64,000 nt of DNA from Pseudomonas viridiflava (lineage in GTDB: Bacteria; Pseudomonadota; Gammaproteobacteria; Pseudomonadales; Pseudomonadaceae): assembly GCF_900590885.1 (NCBI RefSeq), contig NZ_UUON01000051.1, forward strand, positions 248,001 through 312,000, written 5' to 3'. The notes beneath the pieces were generated by a model, which saw only the letters and a program-made list of their open reading frames with translations, was not told where the DNA came from and ran no database searches. Made by a program: the position numbers and the translations under genes. Below, piece by piece: positions 33,609-40,810 of the stretch. How positions within the stretch are numbered: position 1 is the stretch's first letter; each line of letters begins with the position of its first letter.

Positions 33609-35072
33609 GTGAAAGCCCTCGACGAACTGACCTTCGACAACCGCTTCGCACGCCTGGGCGACGCGTTTTCAACCCACGTACTGCCCGAGCCCCTCGACGC
33701 GCCGCGCCTTGTGGTGGCGAGCGACGCCGCCATGGCTTTGCTCGACCTCGACCCGGCGGTGGCTGAAACGCCGGTGTTCGCCGAGCTGTTTGGCGGCCAC
33801 AAGCTGTGGGCTGAAGCGGAGCCACGGGCGATGGTCTATTCCGGGCACCAGTTCGGCGGCTACACCCCGCAATTGGGCGATGGCCGTGGGCTGCTGCTGG
33901 GCGAGGTGTATAACCAGGCCGGCGAGCACTGGGACCTGCACCTCAAGGGCGCTGGCATGACGCCGTACTCGCGCATGGGCGATGGCCGCGCGGTGCTGCG
34001 CTCCTCGATTCGTGAGTTTCTGGCTTCCGAAGCCCTGCATGCGTTGGGCATCCCCAGCAGCCGTGCGCTCTGCGTGATCGGCTCCGACACGCCGGTATGG
34101 CGTGAAAAGCAGGAGCGCGGCGCCATGGTGCTGCGCCTGGCGCCCAGCCATATCCGCTTCGGGCATTTCGAATATTTCTACTACACCAAAAAGCCCGAGC
34201 AGCAGGCGGGGCTGGCCGAGCACGTTTTGAATCTGCACTACCCCGAGTGCCGCGAACAGCCCGAGCCCTACCTGGCGATGTTCCGCGAAATCGTCGAGCG
34301 CAACGCCGAGATGATCGCCAAATGGCAGGCCTATGGCTTTTGCCACGGCGTGATGAACACCGACAACATGTCGATCCTGGGCATCACCTTCGACTTCGGG
34401 CCGTTTGCGTTTCTGGATGACTTCGACGCGCACTTCATCTGCAACCATTCCGATCACGAAGGGCGTTACTCCTTCAGCAACCAAGTGCCGATCGGGCAAT
34501 GGAACCTGAGTGCGCTGGCGCAGGCGCTCACGCCGTTTATCAGCGTCGATGCCTTGAAGGAAGCCTTGGGCCTGTACCTGCCGCTCTACCAGGCCCATTA
34601 CCTGGACCTTATGCGCCGCCGCCTGGGCCTCACCACCGCCGAAGACGACGACCAGGCGCTGGTGGAGCGTCTGCTCAAACTGATGCAGAACAGCGGCGTG
34701 GATTACACCCTGTTCTTTCGTCGCTTGGGGGATGAACCGGCCGCGCTGGCCGTGGCGCGGTTGCGCGATGACTTTGTCGACCTGGCCGGGTTTGATGCCT
34801 GGGCCGAGGTTTATAAAGCCCGCGTCGCCCGAGACGGCGATAGCACCGAGGCAGAGCGCCGCGAACGCATGCACGCGGTAAACCCGCTGTACCTGCTGCG
34901 TAACTATCTGGCACAAAACGCCATCGCCGCCGCCGAGTCAGGCGACTACAGCGAAGTGCGGCGCTTGCACGAAGTGCTGTCCAAACCGTTTGAAGAGCAA
35001 GCAGGGATGGAGCAGTACGCACAGCGGCCGCCGGATTGGGGCAAGCATTTGGAGATCAGTTGTTCGTCGTAA
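33609..35072 (+). CDS. selO: Protein adenylyltransferase SelO (YdiU/UPF0061)
   Basis: SelO is a pseudokinase that transfers AMP to Ser/Thr/Tyr of target proteins in oxidative stress responses. The 487-residue protein starts with GTG and begins LDELTFDNRFARLG. It shows YSGHQFGGYTPQLGDGRG (nucleotide loop), RSSIREFLASEALHALGIP, and GVMNTDNMSILGITFDFGPF, the inverted-nucleotide kinase-like active site with its DFG. It ends in CSS; the cysteine corresponds to the selenocysteine of eukaryotic SelO. It follows mscK after 48 bp and precedes an acetyltransferase gene by 12 bp. Confidence 0.95.
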   Translation: MKALDELTFDNRFARLGDAFSTHVLPEPLDAPRLVVASDAAMALLDLDPAVAETPVFAELFGGHKLWAEAEPRAMVYSGHQFGGYTPQLGDGRGLLLGEVYNQAGEHWDLHLKGAGMTPYSRMGDGRAVLRSSIREFLASEALHALGIPSSRALCVIGSDTPVWREKQERGAMVLRLAPSHIRFGHFEYFYYTKKPEQQAGLAEHVLNLHYPECREQPEPYLAMFREIVERNAEMIAKWQAYGFCHGVMNTDNMSILGITFDFGPFAFLDDFDAHFICNHSDHEGRYSFSNQVPIGQWNLSALAQALTPFISVDALKEALGLYLPLYQAHYLDLMRRRLGLTTAEDDDQALVERLLKLMQNSGVDYTLFFRRLGDEPAALAVARLRDDFVDLAGFDAWAEVYKARVARDGDSTEAERRERMHAVNPLYLLRNYLAQNAIAAAESGDYSEVRRLHEVLSKPFEEQAGMEQYAQRPPDWGKHLEISCSS

Positions 35073-35084
35073 GGAGACGCGCCC

Positions 35085-35654
35085 ATGAAGTGTTCTGACA
35101 TCCCGGCCGCGCTATTACGCGGCCCGCGCCTGCACCTGGCGGCGCCCACACTTGAACGAGTCGAGGACATGCATCGCCTGATCCTCGCGTTCAGCCAGCC
35201 CCACAGCGAATTCCTGGTGTGGGCCAATGGCAACCCGCGCCTGGAAGATGCCCGCGCCAATATGCAAACGGCTGTGGATAACTTCAGCGCTGACCAGAAC
35301 GAATACAAGTTCCTGATTATTGAAAACAGCAGCGACGCGCTGGTCGGCTGCATCAGCCTGTTTATCCGCGACATAAGCATCCCGCATCTGGAACTCGGCT
35401 ATTGGGTCGGCAGCGACAGCATGGGCAAAGGCTACGCCAGCGAAGCCTGCGCCCTGGTTCGCGACATTGCCGTGGAGTACTTCCACGCCAAGCGCATCGA
35501 ACTCACCACCGCCGGGCGCAACCTGGGCAGCATCAAAGTGGCAGAACGCTGCGGGTTTGAACGCGAGGCCGTGTTGGCCAATGCGCGACGCGATAAAGCC
35601 GGGGTGCTCGATGACACCTGTGTGTATGTGTTCACCGGCGCCGCGCCTAAATAA
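35085..35654 (+). CDS. GNAT-family N-acetyltransferase (RimJ/RimL-like)
   Basis: The 189-residue product has the GNAT fold of the RimJ/RimL subgroup: LRGPRLHLAAPTLERVEDMHRL at the start, the beta4 region LELGYWVGSDSMGKGYASEA (acetyl-CoA loop) and the C-terminal NLGSIKVAERCGFEREA. The substrate could be an N-terminal amine or a small molecule and is not predictable. AAGGAG precedes the ATG, 12 bp after selO. The 3' end overlaps the convergent higA gene by 8 bp. Confidence 0.85.
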   Translation: MKCSDIPAALLRGPRLHLAAPTLERVEDMHRLILAFSQPHSEFLVWANGNPRLEDARANMQTAVDNFSADQNEYKFLIIENSSDALVGCISLFIRDISIPHLELGYWVGSDSMGKGYASEACALVRDIAVEYFHAKRIELTTAGRNLGSIKVAERCGFEREAVLANARRDKAGVLDDTCVYVFTGAAPK

Positions 35655-36048
35655 AGGTTTCCACCGACACCCCAAAACGCGCAGCCAGCCAACGGATTTG
35701 CCGCACGTTGAGCTGGCGTTTTCCGCTCAGCACCTCGGAAACCACCGACTGGGCGCCCACGCCCGGAAGGTCGCTTTGGGTGAGGTTGTGCTCACGCATC
35801 ATGTAGCGCAGCGTATCGACGCCACTGGCGACGGGCATTGGACGATGCTCATGGTCGTAGGCTTCGATCCAGTCGCTGAGGATGTCCACCAGGCTCATCA
35901 GCGGGCTGTTCTCATCTTCACCGACCAGGCTCATTAACGCGTCCAGCCCCCACACCAGGGCATCGTAGTCTGCCTCGTTTTCTGGTTTGCGCAGCACGGG
36001 CGCAACAAATTGCCAATGCTCTGCCGCCGTTCGCATAAGCGCGCTCAT
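35647..36048 (-). CDS. higA: HigA-type antitoxin (XRE family)
   Basis: About 133 residues, with a C-terminal HTH (LRYMMREHNLTQSDLPGV, then SVVSEVLSGKRQLNVRQIRWLA) and an N-terminal region that would bind the toxin. ATG 36048 forms an ATGA overlap with the toxin stop and has GGA about 8 bases upstream; an ATG at 36066 is possible. As in other HigBA systems, the toxin gene comes first. It should repress its own operon by binding upstream repeats and neutralise HigB. Confidence 0.88.
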   Translation of the reverse strand: MSALMRTAAEHWQFVAPVLRKPENEADYDALVWGLDALMSLVGEDENSPLMSLVDILSDWIEAYDHEHRPMPVASGVDTLRYMMREHNLTQSDLPGVGAQSVVSEVLSGKRQLNVRQIRWLAARFGVSVETFI

Positions 36049-36341
36049 CTTGATTTTTCCTTCCATTTGTCTTTCTCATAATCGCGGTGATCAAGCACAT
36101 GCTTGATGTAAACGCGCTGCAGCTGATACAGCACGCAAGCAATCAATCTCAGCTTGTTACCCCCGATATCAAACACATGAAATTCTCCGACCTTATCCGT
36201 GGCGGGGAACATGGTTTTCATCGCCGCAAAGTCTTCGGGGGCGTTGCGCTTGATCACGCGGTACCACTGATCCAATGCCGTTGCGCAGCGCGGCCACTTT
36301 TCCTTTGCTTCCCAAATCTTTTTTTCACTGATGACTCGCAT
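36045..36341 (-). CDS. higB: HigB-type mRNA interferase toxin
   Basis: A 98-residue RelE-superfamily toxin. HigB cleaves mRNA on the ribosome. Family features include the lysine-rich N-terminus (MRVISEKKIWEAKEKWP), an AMKTMFPATDKVG loop, the core strands VFDIGGNKLRLIACVLY, and the C-terminal VLDHRDYEKDKW with the conserved HxxYD-like end. The gene overlaps higA by 4 bp and is the first gene of the pair. Confidence 0.9.
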   Translation of the reverse strand: MRVISEKKIWEAKEKWPRCATALDQWYRVIKRNAPEDFAAMKTMFPATDKVGEFHVFDIGGNKLRLIACVLYQLQRVYIKHVLDHRDYEKDKWKEKSR

Positions 36342-36351
36342 GCAACATCCT

Positions 36352-36406
36352 TATCGCATCTTGCTATGAAGGGTAGGCCTGAATTCTGAATATCGCAATT
36401 TGCTAT
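36352..36406. promoter_or_regulatory. Repeated operator-like sites upstream of higBA
   Basis: TATCGCATCTTGCTAT (36352-36367) and TATCGCAATTTGCTAT (36391-36406) are direct copies with only two or three differences, 39 bp apart. Each has near-palindromic ends (TATCGCA and TTGCTAT). They lie just before the higB start, where a HigA operator is expected. The repeats are seen; HigA binding is inferred. Confidence 0.7.
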
Positions 36407-36576
36407 AGACGCAAACAGACGGATGGCGCAAAAGAGAACAGGCTCTAACAGCCTAGATAGAGGGGCCGACATCAGCTTGAGCAAACTATGAGCGGATGCG
36501 TCCTGCGCTCACCTCCTTGATAAACAAGAGGCCTGACTCCAAATACAGTCCATTGGCCATACCCAGGAGTCCTCCA

Positions 36577-37011
36577 ATGTCCGAACCTCTTGTAATACCC
36601 TGCCCCCATTGCAACGGCCTCAACCGCATCCCCGGCGAACGCCTGGCTGATGCGCCAAAATGCGGGCGCTGCAAGCAGCCCGTGTTGCTGAACAAGCCGT
36701 TTGAGCTTAAGCAGGGCGACTACGCCAGCCAGATCAAGGGCGATTTGCCGTTGCTGGTGGACGTGTGGGCCGAGTGGTGCGGGCCGTGCAAGTCGTTTGC
36801 GCCGGTGTTCGAGCAAGCGGCCGGGCAGCTGGAGGGCAAGTGCCGGCTGGCCAAGCTGGACAGTGAGGCTAACCAGCAGTTGTCGGCGCAGCTGGGGATT
36901 CGTTCGATTCCCAGCTTGATTCTGTTCAAGAACGGCCGCGAAGTGGCGCGCCAGAGTGGGGCGTTTCCCTTGCCACAGTTGATGAGCTGGTTGCGTAGCC
37001 AAGGGATCTAG
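36577..37011 (+). CDS. trxC: Thioredoxin 2
   Basis: TrxC is a zinc-binding thioredoxin induced under oxidative stress. The 144-residue product has an N-terminal zinc module with two CxxC pairs (CPHC and CGRC) and a thioredoxin domain with the active site WCGPCK. It starts at ATG 36577 with AGGAG 8 bases upstream; upstream in-frame starts have no support. It stands alone, divergent from higBA, with a REPIN after its stop. Confidence 0.95.
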   Translation: MSEPLVIPCPHCNGLNRIPGERLADAPKCGRCKQPVLLNKPFELKQGDYASQIKGDLPLLVDVWAEWCGPCKSFAPVFEQAAGQLEGKCRLAKLDSEANQQLSAQLGIRSIPSLILFKNGREVARQSGAFPLPQLMSWLRSQGI

Positions 37012-37037
37012 CCAGGCCTCAAGAACACTGCGGTTTA

Positions 37038-37130
37038 AATGTGGGAGGGGGCTTGCCCCCGATAGCAGTGGGTCAGTCAGCCTATCTGGTACTGATACAC
37101 CGCCATCGGGGGCAAGCCCCCTCCCACATT
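37038..37130. repeat. REPIN between trxC and the parA-like gene
   Basis: Two inverted REP copies, 37038-37063 and 37105-37130. Each carries the GGGGGCTTGCCCCC hairpin, and they face each other across a 41-bp spacer. This is the complete doublet form (about 93 bp) that mobilises as a unit in P. fluorescens. It lies between convergent genes. Confidence 0.93.
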
Positions 37131-37151
37131 GGATCTCTTTAACGCCTGAGA

Positions 37152-37922
37152 TCAGCCGTTTTCCAGCAGGTTATGCAACTCCACAAACTGCAACGTCAGC
37201 TTGTGCCGCGGGTCCAGGTGGATCAGCGGTTTGCTCTCCTGGTGCGACTCGCGCATGCGCACGGAGCTGGCCAGGTACACCGGCAGCACCGGCAAGCCTT
37301 CGGCGATCAACTCATCGAGCATCTGCTGCGGCAGGCTGGCGCGGGCCTGGAACTGGTTGACCACAATGCCTTCCACTTCGAGGCCTTCGTTGTGGTCGTC
37401 CTTCAATTCTTCGATTTCACGCAGCAGGCCATACAGCGCCTGGCGCGAGAAGCTGTCGCAGTCGAAGGGAATCAACACACGATCAGCGGCGATCAGCGCC
37501 GAAACCGCGTAGAAATTCAAGGCCGGCGGGGTGTCCAGGTAAATTCGGTCGTAATCTTCGCTCAACTCATCCAGCAGCTTTCGCAGCTTGTTGATCTTGT
37601 GCTTGGCCTCAAGCTTGGGCTGCAGGTCGGCCAACTCGGCGGTGGCGGTGATCACATGCAGGTTGTCGAACGGAGTTTCGTAGATATCTACTTGGTTTTT
37701 CTTGGAAAACGGCCCGGAAGACAGGGTTTGCTTGAAAAAATCCGCGATCCCCATGGGGATGTCGTCGCCCGTCAGCCCAGTCAGGTACTGGGTTGAGTTG
37801 GCTTGTGCATCGAGGTCCACCAACAGGGTCCGATAGCCTTCGCTGGCGCTGACCGCCGCCAGGTTGCAGGCAATGCTGGACTTGCCAACGCCGCCCTTCT
37901 GATTGAACACCACACGCCGCAT
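37152..37922 (-). CDS. ParA-family ATPase (orphan)
   Basis: A deviant-Walker-A ATPase of 256 residues with NQKGGVGKSS at residues 7-16, VDLDAQANSTQYL (Walker A') and IYLDTPPALNF (Walker B region). Such proteins position chromosomes, plasmids or protein clusters. No ParB partner or parS-like repeats are nearby, and chromosomal ParA is encoded elsewhere in Pseudomonas. This is therefore probably the conserved orphan corresponding to PA5028 in PAO1 (from memory). ATG 37922 (MRRVVFNQK) is used, with GGAGG-like sequence upstream; upstream in-frame starts add an unrelated extension. Confidence 0.85.
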   Translation of the reverse strand: MRRVVFNQKGGVGKSSIACNLAAVSASEGYRTLLVDLDAQANSTQYLTGLTGDDIPMGIADFFKQTLSSGPFSKKNQVDIYETPFDNLHVITATAELADLQPKLEAKHKINKLRKLLDELSEDYDRIYLDTPPALNFYAVSALIAADRVLIPFDCDSFSRQALYGLLREIEELKDDHNEGLEVEGIVVNQFQARASLPQQMLDELIAEGLPVLPVYLASSVRMRESHQESKPLIHLDPRHKLTLQFVELHNLLENG

Positions 37923-38249
37923 GGAAAAACCTCCGTGTATCAATGAATGTCCGAGTGTAGAGGGCAAAAGCGCCTGTTAGCTACCTCGTTCATCGATGCA
38001 CTACTGCATCAACGACCAGTCACGTACGGGTGAATAGGAACAGTCCCACAACCCAACCAGAGCCCGGGTAAAGGACAATCTGTAAATCTTTTCCAGCAAA
38101 TTGTATTTAGCCATGCACATTTCTTTACCAAAGTTTGCTAGAACCCCACAGCACCGGGATAATGCGCGCCATTCGGCTATTGCTCCCTGTCCCGGTATTC
38201 GGGGCCAAAAGCCGCACATGGAAGCCCGCAGGGGCGGGATACTTTCTCA
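37923..38249. other. Region between the parA-like gene and the aryl polyene cluster
   Basis: 327 bp between divergent units, AT-rich in the middle. It holds a perfect palindrome GATGCA-CTAC-TGCATC (37995-38010), which could be an operator for either side. The stretch around 38075-38130 (TGTAAATC, AATTGTATTTAG) is a plausible promoter area for the pigment operon, but I cannot assign boxes with confidence. No coding frame is convincing here. Confidence 0.5.
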
Positions 38250-38969
38250 GTGATCACTTTCAACATCGCCCAATGGCGTGCCTGGGGCCCTGGCCTCGAG
38301 AGCGCGGACGACTGGCACGCCTGGTGCCGGAACCCGGTGTTGCTGCCCGCCAGCGAAGCGGCCCCCGATGTGTCCTTCCTGCCGGCCATGCAACGCCGGC
38401 GCCTCAGCCGCCTGGCGCGCATGGCGTTCAGTGTCGGCTGGCCGCTGGCCGAGGGTCTGCAGGATCTGCCGCTGGTGTTTGTGTCGCGCCACGGCGAAAC
38501 CCCGCGCACCCTCGATATCCTCAGTGACCTGGCCAATGAACAGCCGCTGTCGCCAACCCAGTTCAGCCTGTCGGTGCATAACGCGGTGATTGGCCTGTGG
38601 TCGATCCTGCGCAATGAAACCAGCGAAATGACCGCCCTCGCCGCCGCCGGCGATGGCCTGGAACACGGCATGCTCGAAGCCGCCGCGCTACTCAACGAAG
38701 GGGCCCCGGCTGTGTTGCTAGTGATTACCGAGGAACAGCCACCGCAAGCCTATGCCGGCTGGATCCACGACGTGCCGTTCCCCTATGCCCTCGGCCTGCT
38801 GCTGACGCCGGGCGACGAATGGCAACTGGAACTGAGTACCGGCACTGTCCAACCCACTCAAACCCAGTGGCCCCACGCCCTGACCCTGCTGCGCACCCTG
38901 CTCACCGAACAGGTCGCCTGCCAACATGCCTGGAAGAACCGCGTATGGAACTGGCAACGCAAGCCCTGA
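38250..38969 (+). CDS. Beta-ketoacyl synthase N-terminal-domain protein (ApeC/chain-length-factor type)
   Basis: The 239-residue first gene of the aryl polyene operon matches the short ketosynthase-like proteins that pair with a full ketosynthase as chain-length factor. It begins ITFNIAQWRAWGPGLESADDW. It contains PLVFVSRHGETPRTLDILSDLA and SLSVHNAVIGLWSI, equivalent to ketosynthase segments before the active site, but no catalytic cysteine is present. The start is GTG 38250. It overlaps the next gene by 25 bp. In aryl polyene synthesis the partner would be one of the two ketosynthases at the far end of the operon. Confidence 0.85.
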   Translation: MITFNIAQWRAWGPGLESADDWHAWCRNPVLLPASEAAPDVSFLPAMQRRRLSRLARMAFSVGWPLAEGLQDLPLVFVSRHGETPRTLDILSDLANEQPLSPTQFSLSVHNAVIGLWSILRNETSEMTALAAAGDGLEHGMLEAAALLNEGAPAVLLVITEEQPPQAYAGWIHDVPFPYALGLLLTPGDEWQLELSTGTVQPTQTQWPHALTLLRTLLTEQVACQHAWKNRVWNWQRKP

Positions 38970-39757
38970 CCACCAAGCCACGAGACGCCTACTACTGGCG
39001 CCTGTTCGCCACCGCCGCCAGCTTCGCGCTGTTCGGCTTCGGTGGGCTGTGCCTGCGTTTGCTGGTATTTCCGCTGCTCAGTTGCTTGCCCGGAGACGCG
39101 GCCAACCACCGGCGCCGTGCCCGCCACACCATCAGTTGGTTGTTCTGGTTCTTTATCCGCCTGATGCAAAAAGCCGGCGTGCTGACCTACAGCGTCGAAG
39201 GCGCCGACAAACTCGGGCGCCCCGGCCAGATGATCATCGCCAACCATCCGTCGCTGATCGACGTGGTGTTTCTGATCGGTCTGGTGCGCCAGGCCAACTG
39301 CGTGGTCAAGCAAAGCCTGTGGCAGAACCCCTTCACGCGCGGCCCGGTGCGCGACGCGGGCTACATCAGCAACGACGGCAGTGCCGAAATGCTCGATGCC
39401 GCCGCCGATGCGTTGAAAAGCGGCCAGACCCTGATCATCTTTCCCGAAGGCACCCGCACCACACCCGGCGCGGCGCCTGCCTTTCATCGCGGGGGCGCCG
39501 CCATTGCGCTGCGCGGTGCGACAATCATCACCCCCGTGGTGATCAAGGTCAGCCCCACCACGCTGACCAAGGCCGAACCCTGGTATCGCATCCCTAAATG
39601 CCGCGTGCACTTCAGTTTGCGCGTGGGTGCCGATATAGAACCACAGGCGTTCGCTGCAATGGGGCCCGCGCCCCAGGCCTCACGCAAGCTCAACGATTAC
39701 CTGCACCACTATTTTATTAAGGAGCTCGCCGAAGATGAGCGACCAACACCGCCTTGA
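38945..39757 (+). CDS. Lysophospholipid acyltransferase-family protein (ApeD-like)
   Basis: About 270 residues with a PlsC-type domain: NHPSLIDVVFL (the NHxxxxD catalytic motif) and FPEGTRTTPG (acyl acceptor site). One or two N-terminal membrane helices (FALFGFGGLCLRLLVFPLL) precede it. It probably helps attach the polyene to a lipid or make its lipid carrier. ATG 38945 has GGAAGAA upstream. It overlaps genes on both sides, by 25 and 23 bp. Confidence 0.88.
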   Translation: MELATQALTTKPRDAYYWRLFATAASFALFGFGGLCLRLLVFPLLSCLPGDAANHRRRARHTISWLFWFFIRLMQKAGVLTYSVEGADKLGRPGQMIIANHPSLIDVVFLIGLVRQANCVVKQSLWQNPFTRGPVRDAGYISNDGSAEMLDAAADALKSGQTLIIFPEGTRTTPGAAPAFHRGGAAIALRGATIITPVVIKVSPTTLTKAEPWYRIPKCRVHFSLRVGADIEPQAFAAMGPAPQASRKLNDYLHHYFIKELAEDERPTPP

Positions 39758-40004
39758 GCACGACATAAAGACGCTGATCATCGAGGCCCTGGGCCTTGAA
39801 GACATCAGCGCCGACGACATCGGCAGCGAGCAAACCCTGTTCGGCGAAGGCCTCGGCCTGGATTCGGTAGACGCCCTGGAATTGGGCCTGGCGATCCAGA
39901 AAAAGTACGGCATCAAAATCGATGCCGACGCCAAGGACACCCGCAATCACTTCACCAACGTGGCGAGCCTTGCGGCCTTCGTCACGGCCAGACAGGCAGC
40001 TTGA
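39735..40004 (+). CDS. Acyl carrier protein (ApeE/ApeF type)
   Basis: An 89-residue acyl carrier protein with the phosphopantetheine serine in GLGLDSVDALELGLAI. It carries the growing aryl polyene thioester. It is the first of two tandem carrier proteins, overlaps the acyltransferase gene, and is followed by the second after 9 bp. Its C-terminal helix (NVASLAAFVTARQ) is normal for the family. Confidence 0.92.
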   Translation: MSDQHRLEHDIKTLIIEALGLEDISADDIGSEQTLFGEGLGLDSVDALELGLAIQKKYGIKIDADAKDTRNHFTNVASLAAFVTARQAA

Positions 40005-40013
40005 GACCGGACC

Positions 40014-40268
40014 ATGCAAACTCGTGACGATATTTTCAACACCCTGCGCGATGCCTTGGTGGAACTGTTTGAACTGCCGCCGGAGCGCGTCACCCTTGAC
40101 GCCAACCTGTACCAGGACCTGGAAATCGACAGCATCGATGCCGTCGACCTGATCGACCATATCAAGCGCCAGACCGGCAAGAAGATCGCCGCCGAAGAGT
40201 TCAAGGCGGTGCGCACCGTCAACGACGTGGTTGAGGCGGTGTACCGTCTGGTCACGCCTGTCGCATGA
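40014..40268 (+). CDS. Acyl carrier protein (second, ApeE/ApeF type)
   Basis: An 84-residue acyl carrier protein with the modified serine in LEIDSIDAVDLIDHI. Only partly similar to the neighbouring carrier, so the two may serve different steps, for example starter loading and extension. It overlaps the next gene by 4 bp (ATGA). Confidence 0.92.
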   Translation: MQTRDDIFNTLRDALVELFELPPERVTLDANLYQDLEIDSIDAVDLIDHIKRQTGKKIAAEEFKAVRTVNDVVEAVYRLVTPVA

Positions 40269-40810
40269 GCCGGCTGATCGGCCTCGGCCTGTTGCTGGCG
40301 GGGCTGCTGTACCCCTTTGCGGTGTATTACGGCACCGAGCACTTTGCGCCCTGGCAATTCGGCTTGTTGCTGGGCAGCCTGTGGCTGTTGCGCGCGCTCA
40401 CCGGCGCACGGCGCCCCGGCAGTCGCTGGATGGCGCTGGCGGTGATCGTGTTTTGCCTGTTGCTGGCCTGGTTCGACAACCCGCACTTGCTGCGCTGGTA
40501 CCCGAGCCTGGTCAGTGCGTTCATGCTGTCGCTGTTTGGCTTGAGCCTCAAATATGGCCCGCCGATGGTCGAGCGCCTGGCGCGCATGACCGACCCGGTG
40601 CTGCCACCGCACGCCATTGTGTACACGCGCCAGGTTACCGTGGTGTGGAGTGTGTTTTTTCTGTGTAATGGCCTGCTCGCCGCCGCCCTCACCCTGTGGG
40701 CGCCGCTGAGTTGGTGGACGTTGTACAACGGCCTGATCGCCTACGGGCTGATGGGGCTGTTGTTTGCCGTGGAATGGCTGGTACGACAAAGGGTTCGAGG
40801 CCGCGTATGA
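40265..40810 (+). CDS. Membrane protein of aryl polyene clusters (COG4648-like)
   Basis: A 181-residue integral membrane protein with about five hydrophobic segments (LLLAGLLYPFAVYY, FGLLLGSLWLLRAL, ALAVIVFCLLLAWF, VVWSVFFLCNGLLAAALTLW, GLIAYGLMGLLFAVEW). It fits the COG4648 proteins seen in aryl polyene clusters; no enzymatic motif is obvious. It may organise the complex at the inner membrane. It overlaps genes on both sides by 4 bp. Confidence 0.8.
   Translation: MSRLIGLGLLLAGLLYPFAVYYGTEHFAPWQFGLLLGSLWLLRALTGARRPGSRWMALAVIVFCLLLAWFDNPHLLRWYPSLVSAFMLSLFGLSLKYGPPMVERLARMTDPVLPPHAIVYTRQVTVVWSVFFLCNGLLAAALTLWAPLSWWTLYNGLIAYGLMGLLFAVEWLVRQRVRGRV

Noticed and set aside
38001..38219. Possible small minus-strand gene in the parA/aryl polyene interval
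   Set aside because: It has no ribosome binding site, no recognisable motif and arginine/cysteine-rich random composition. It lies in a likely promoter region.
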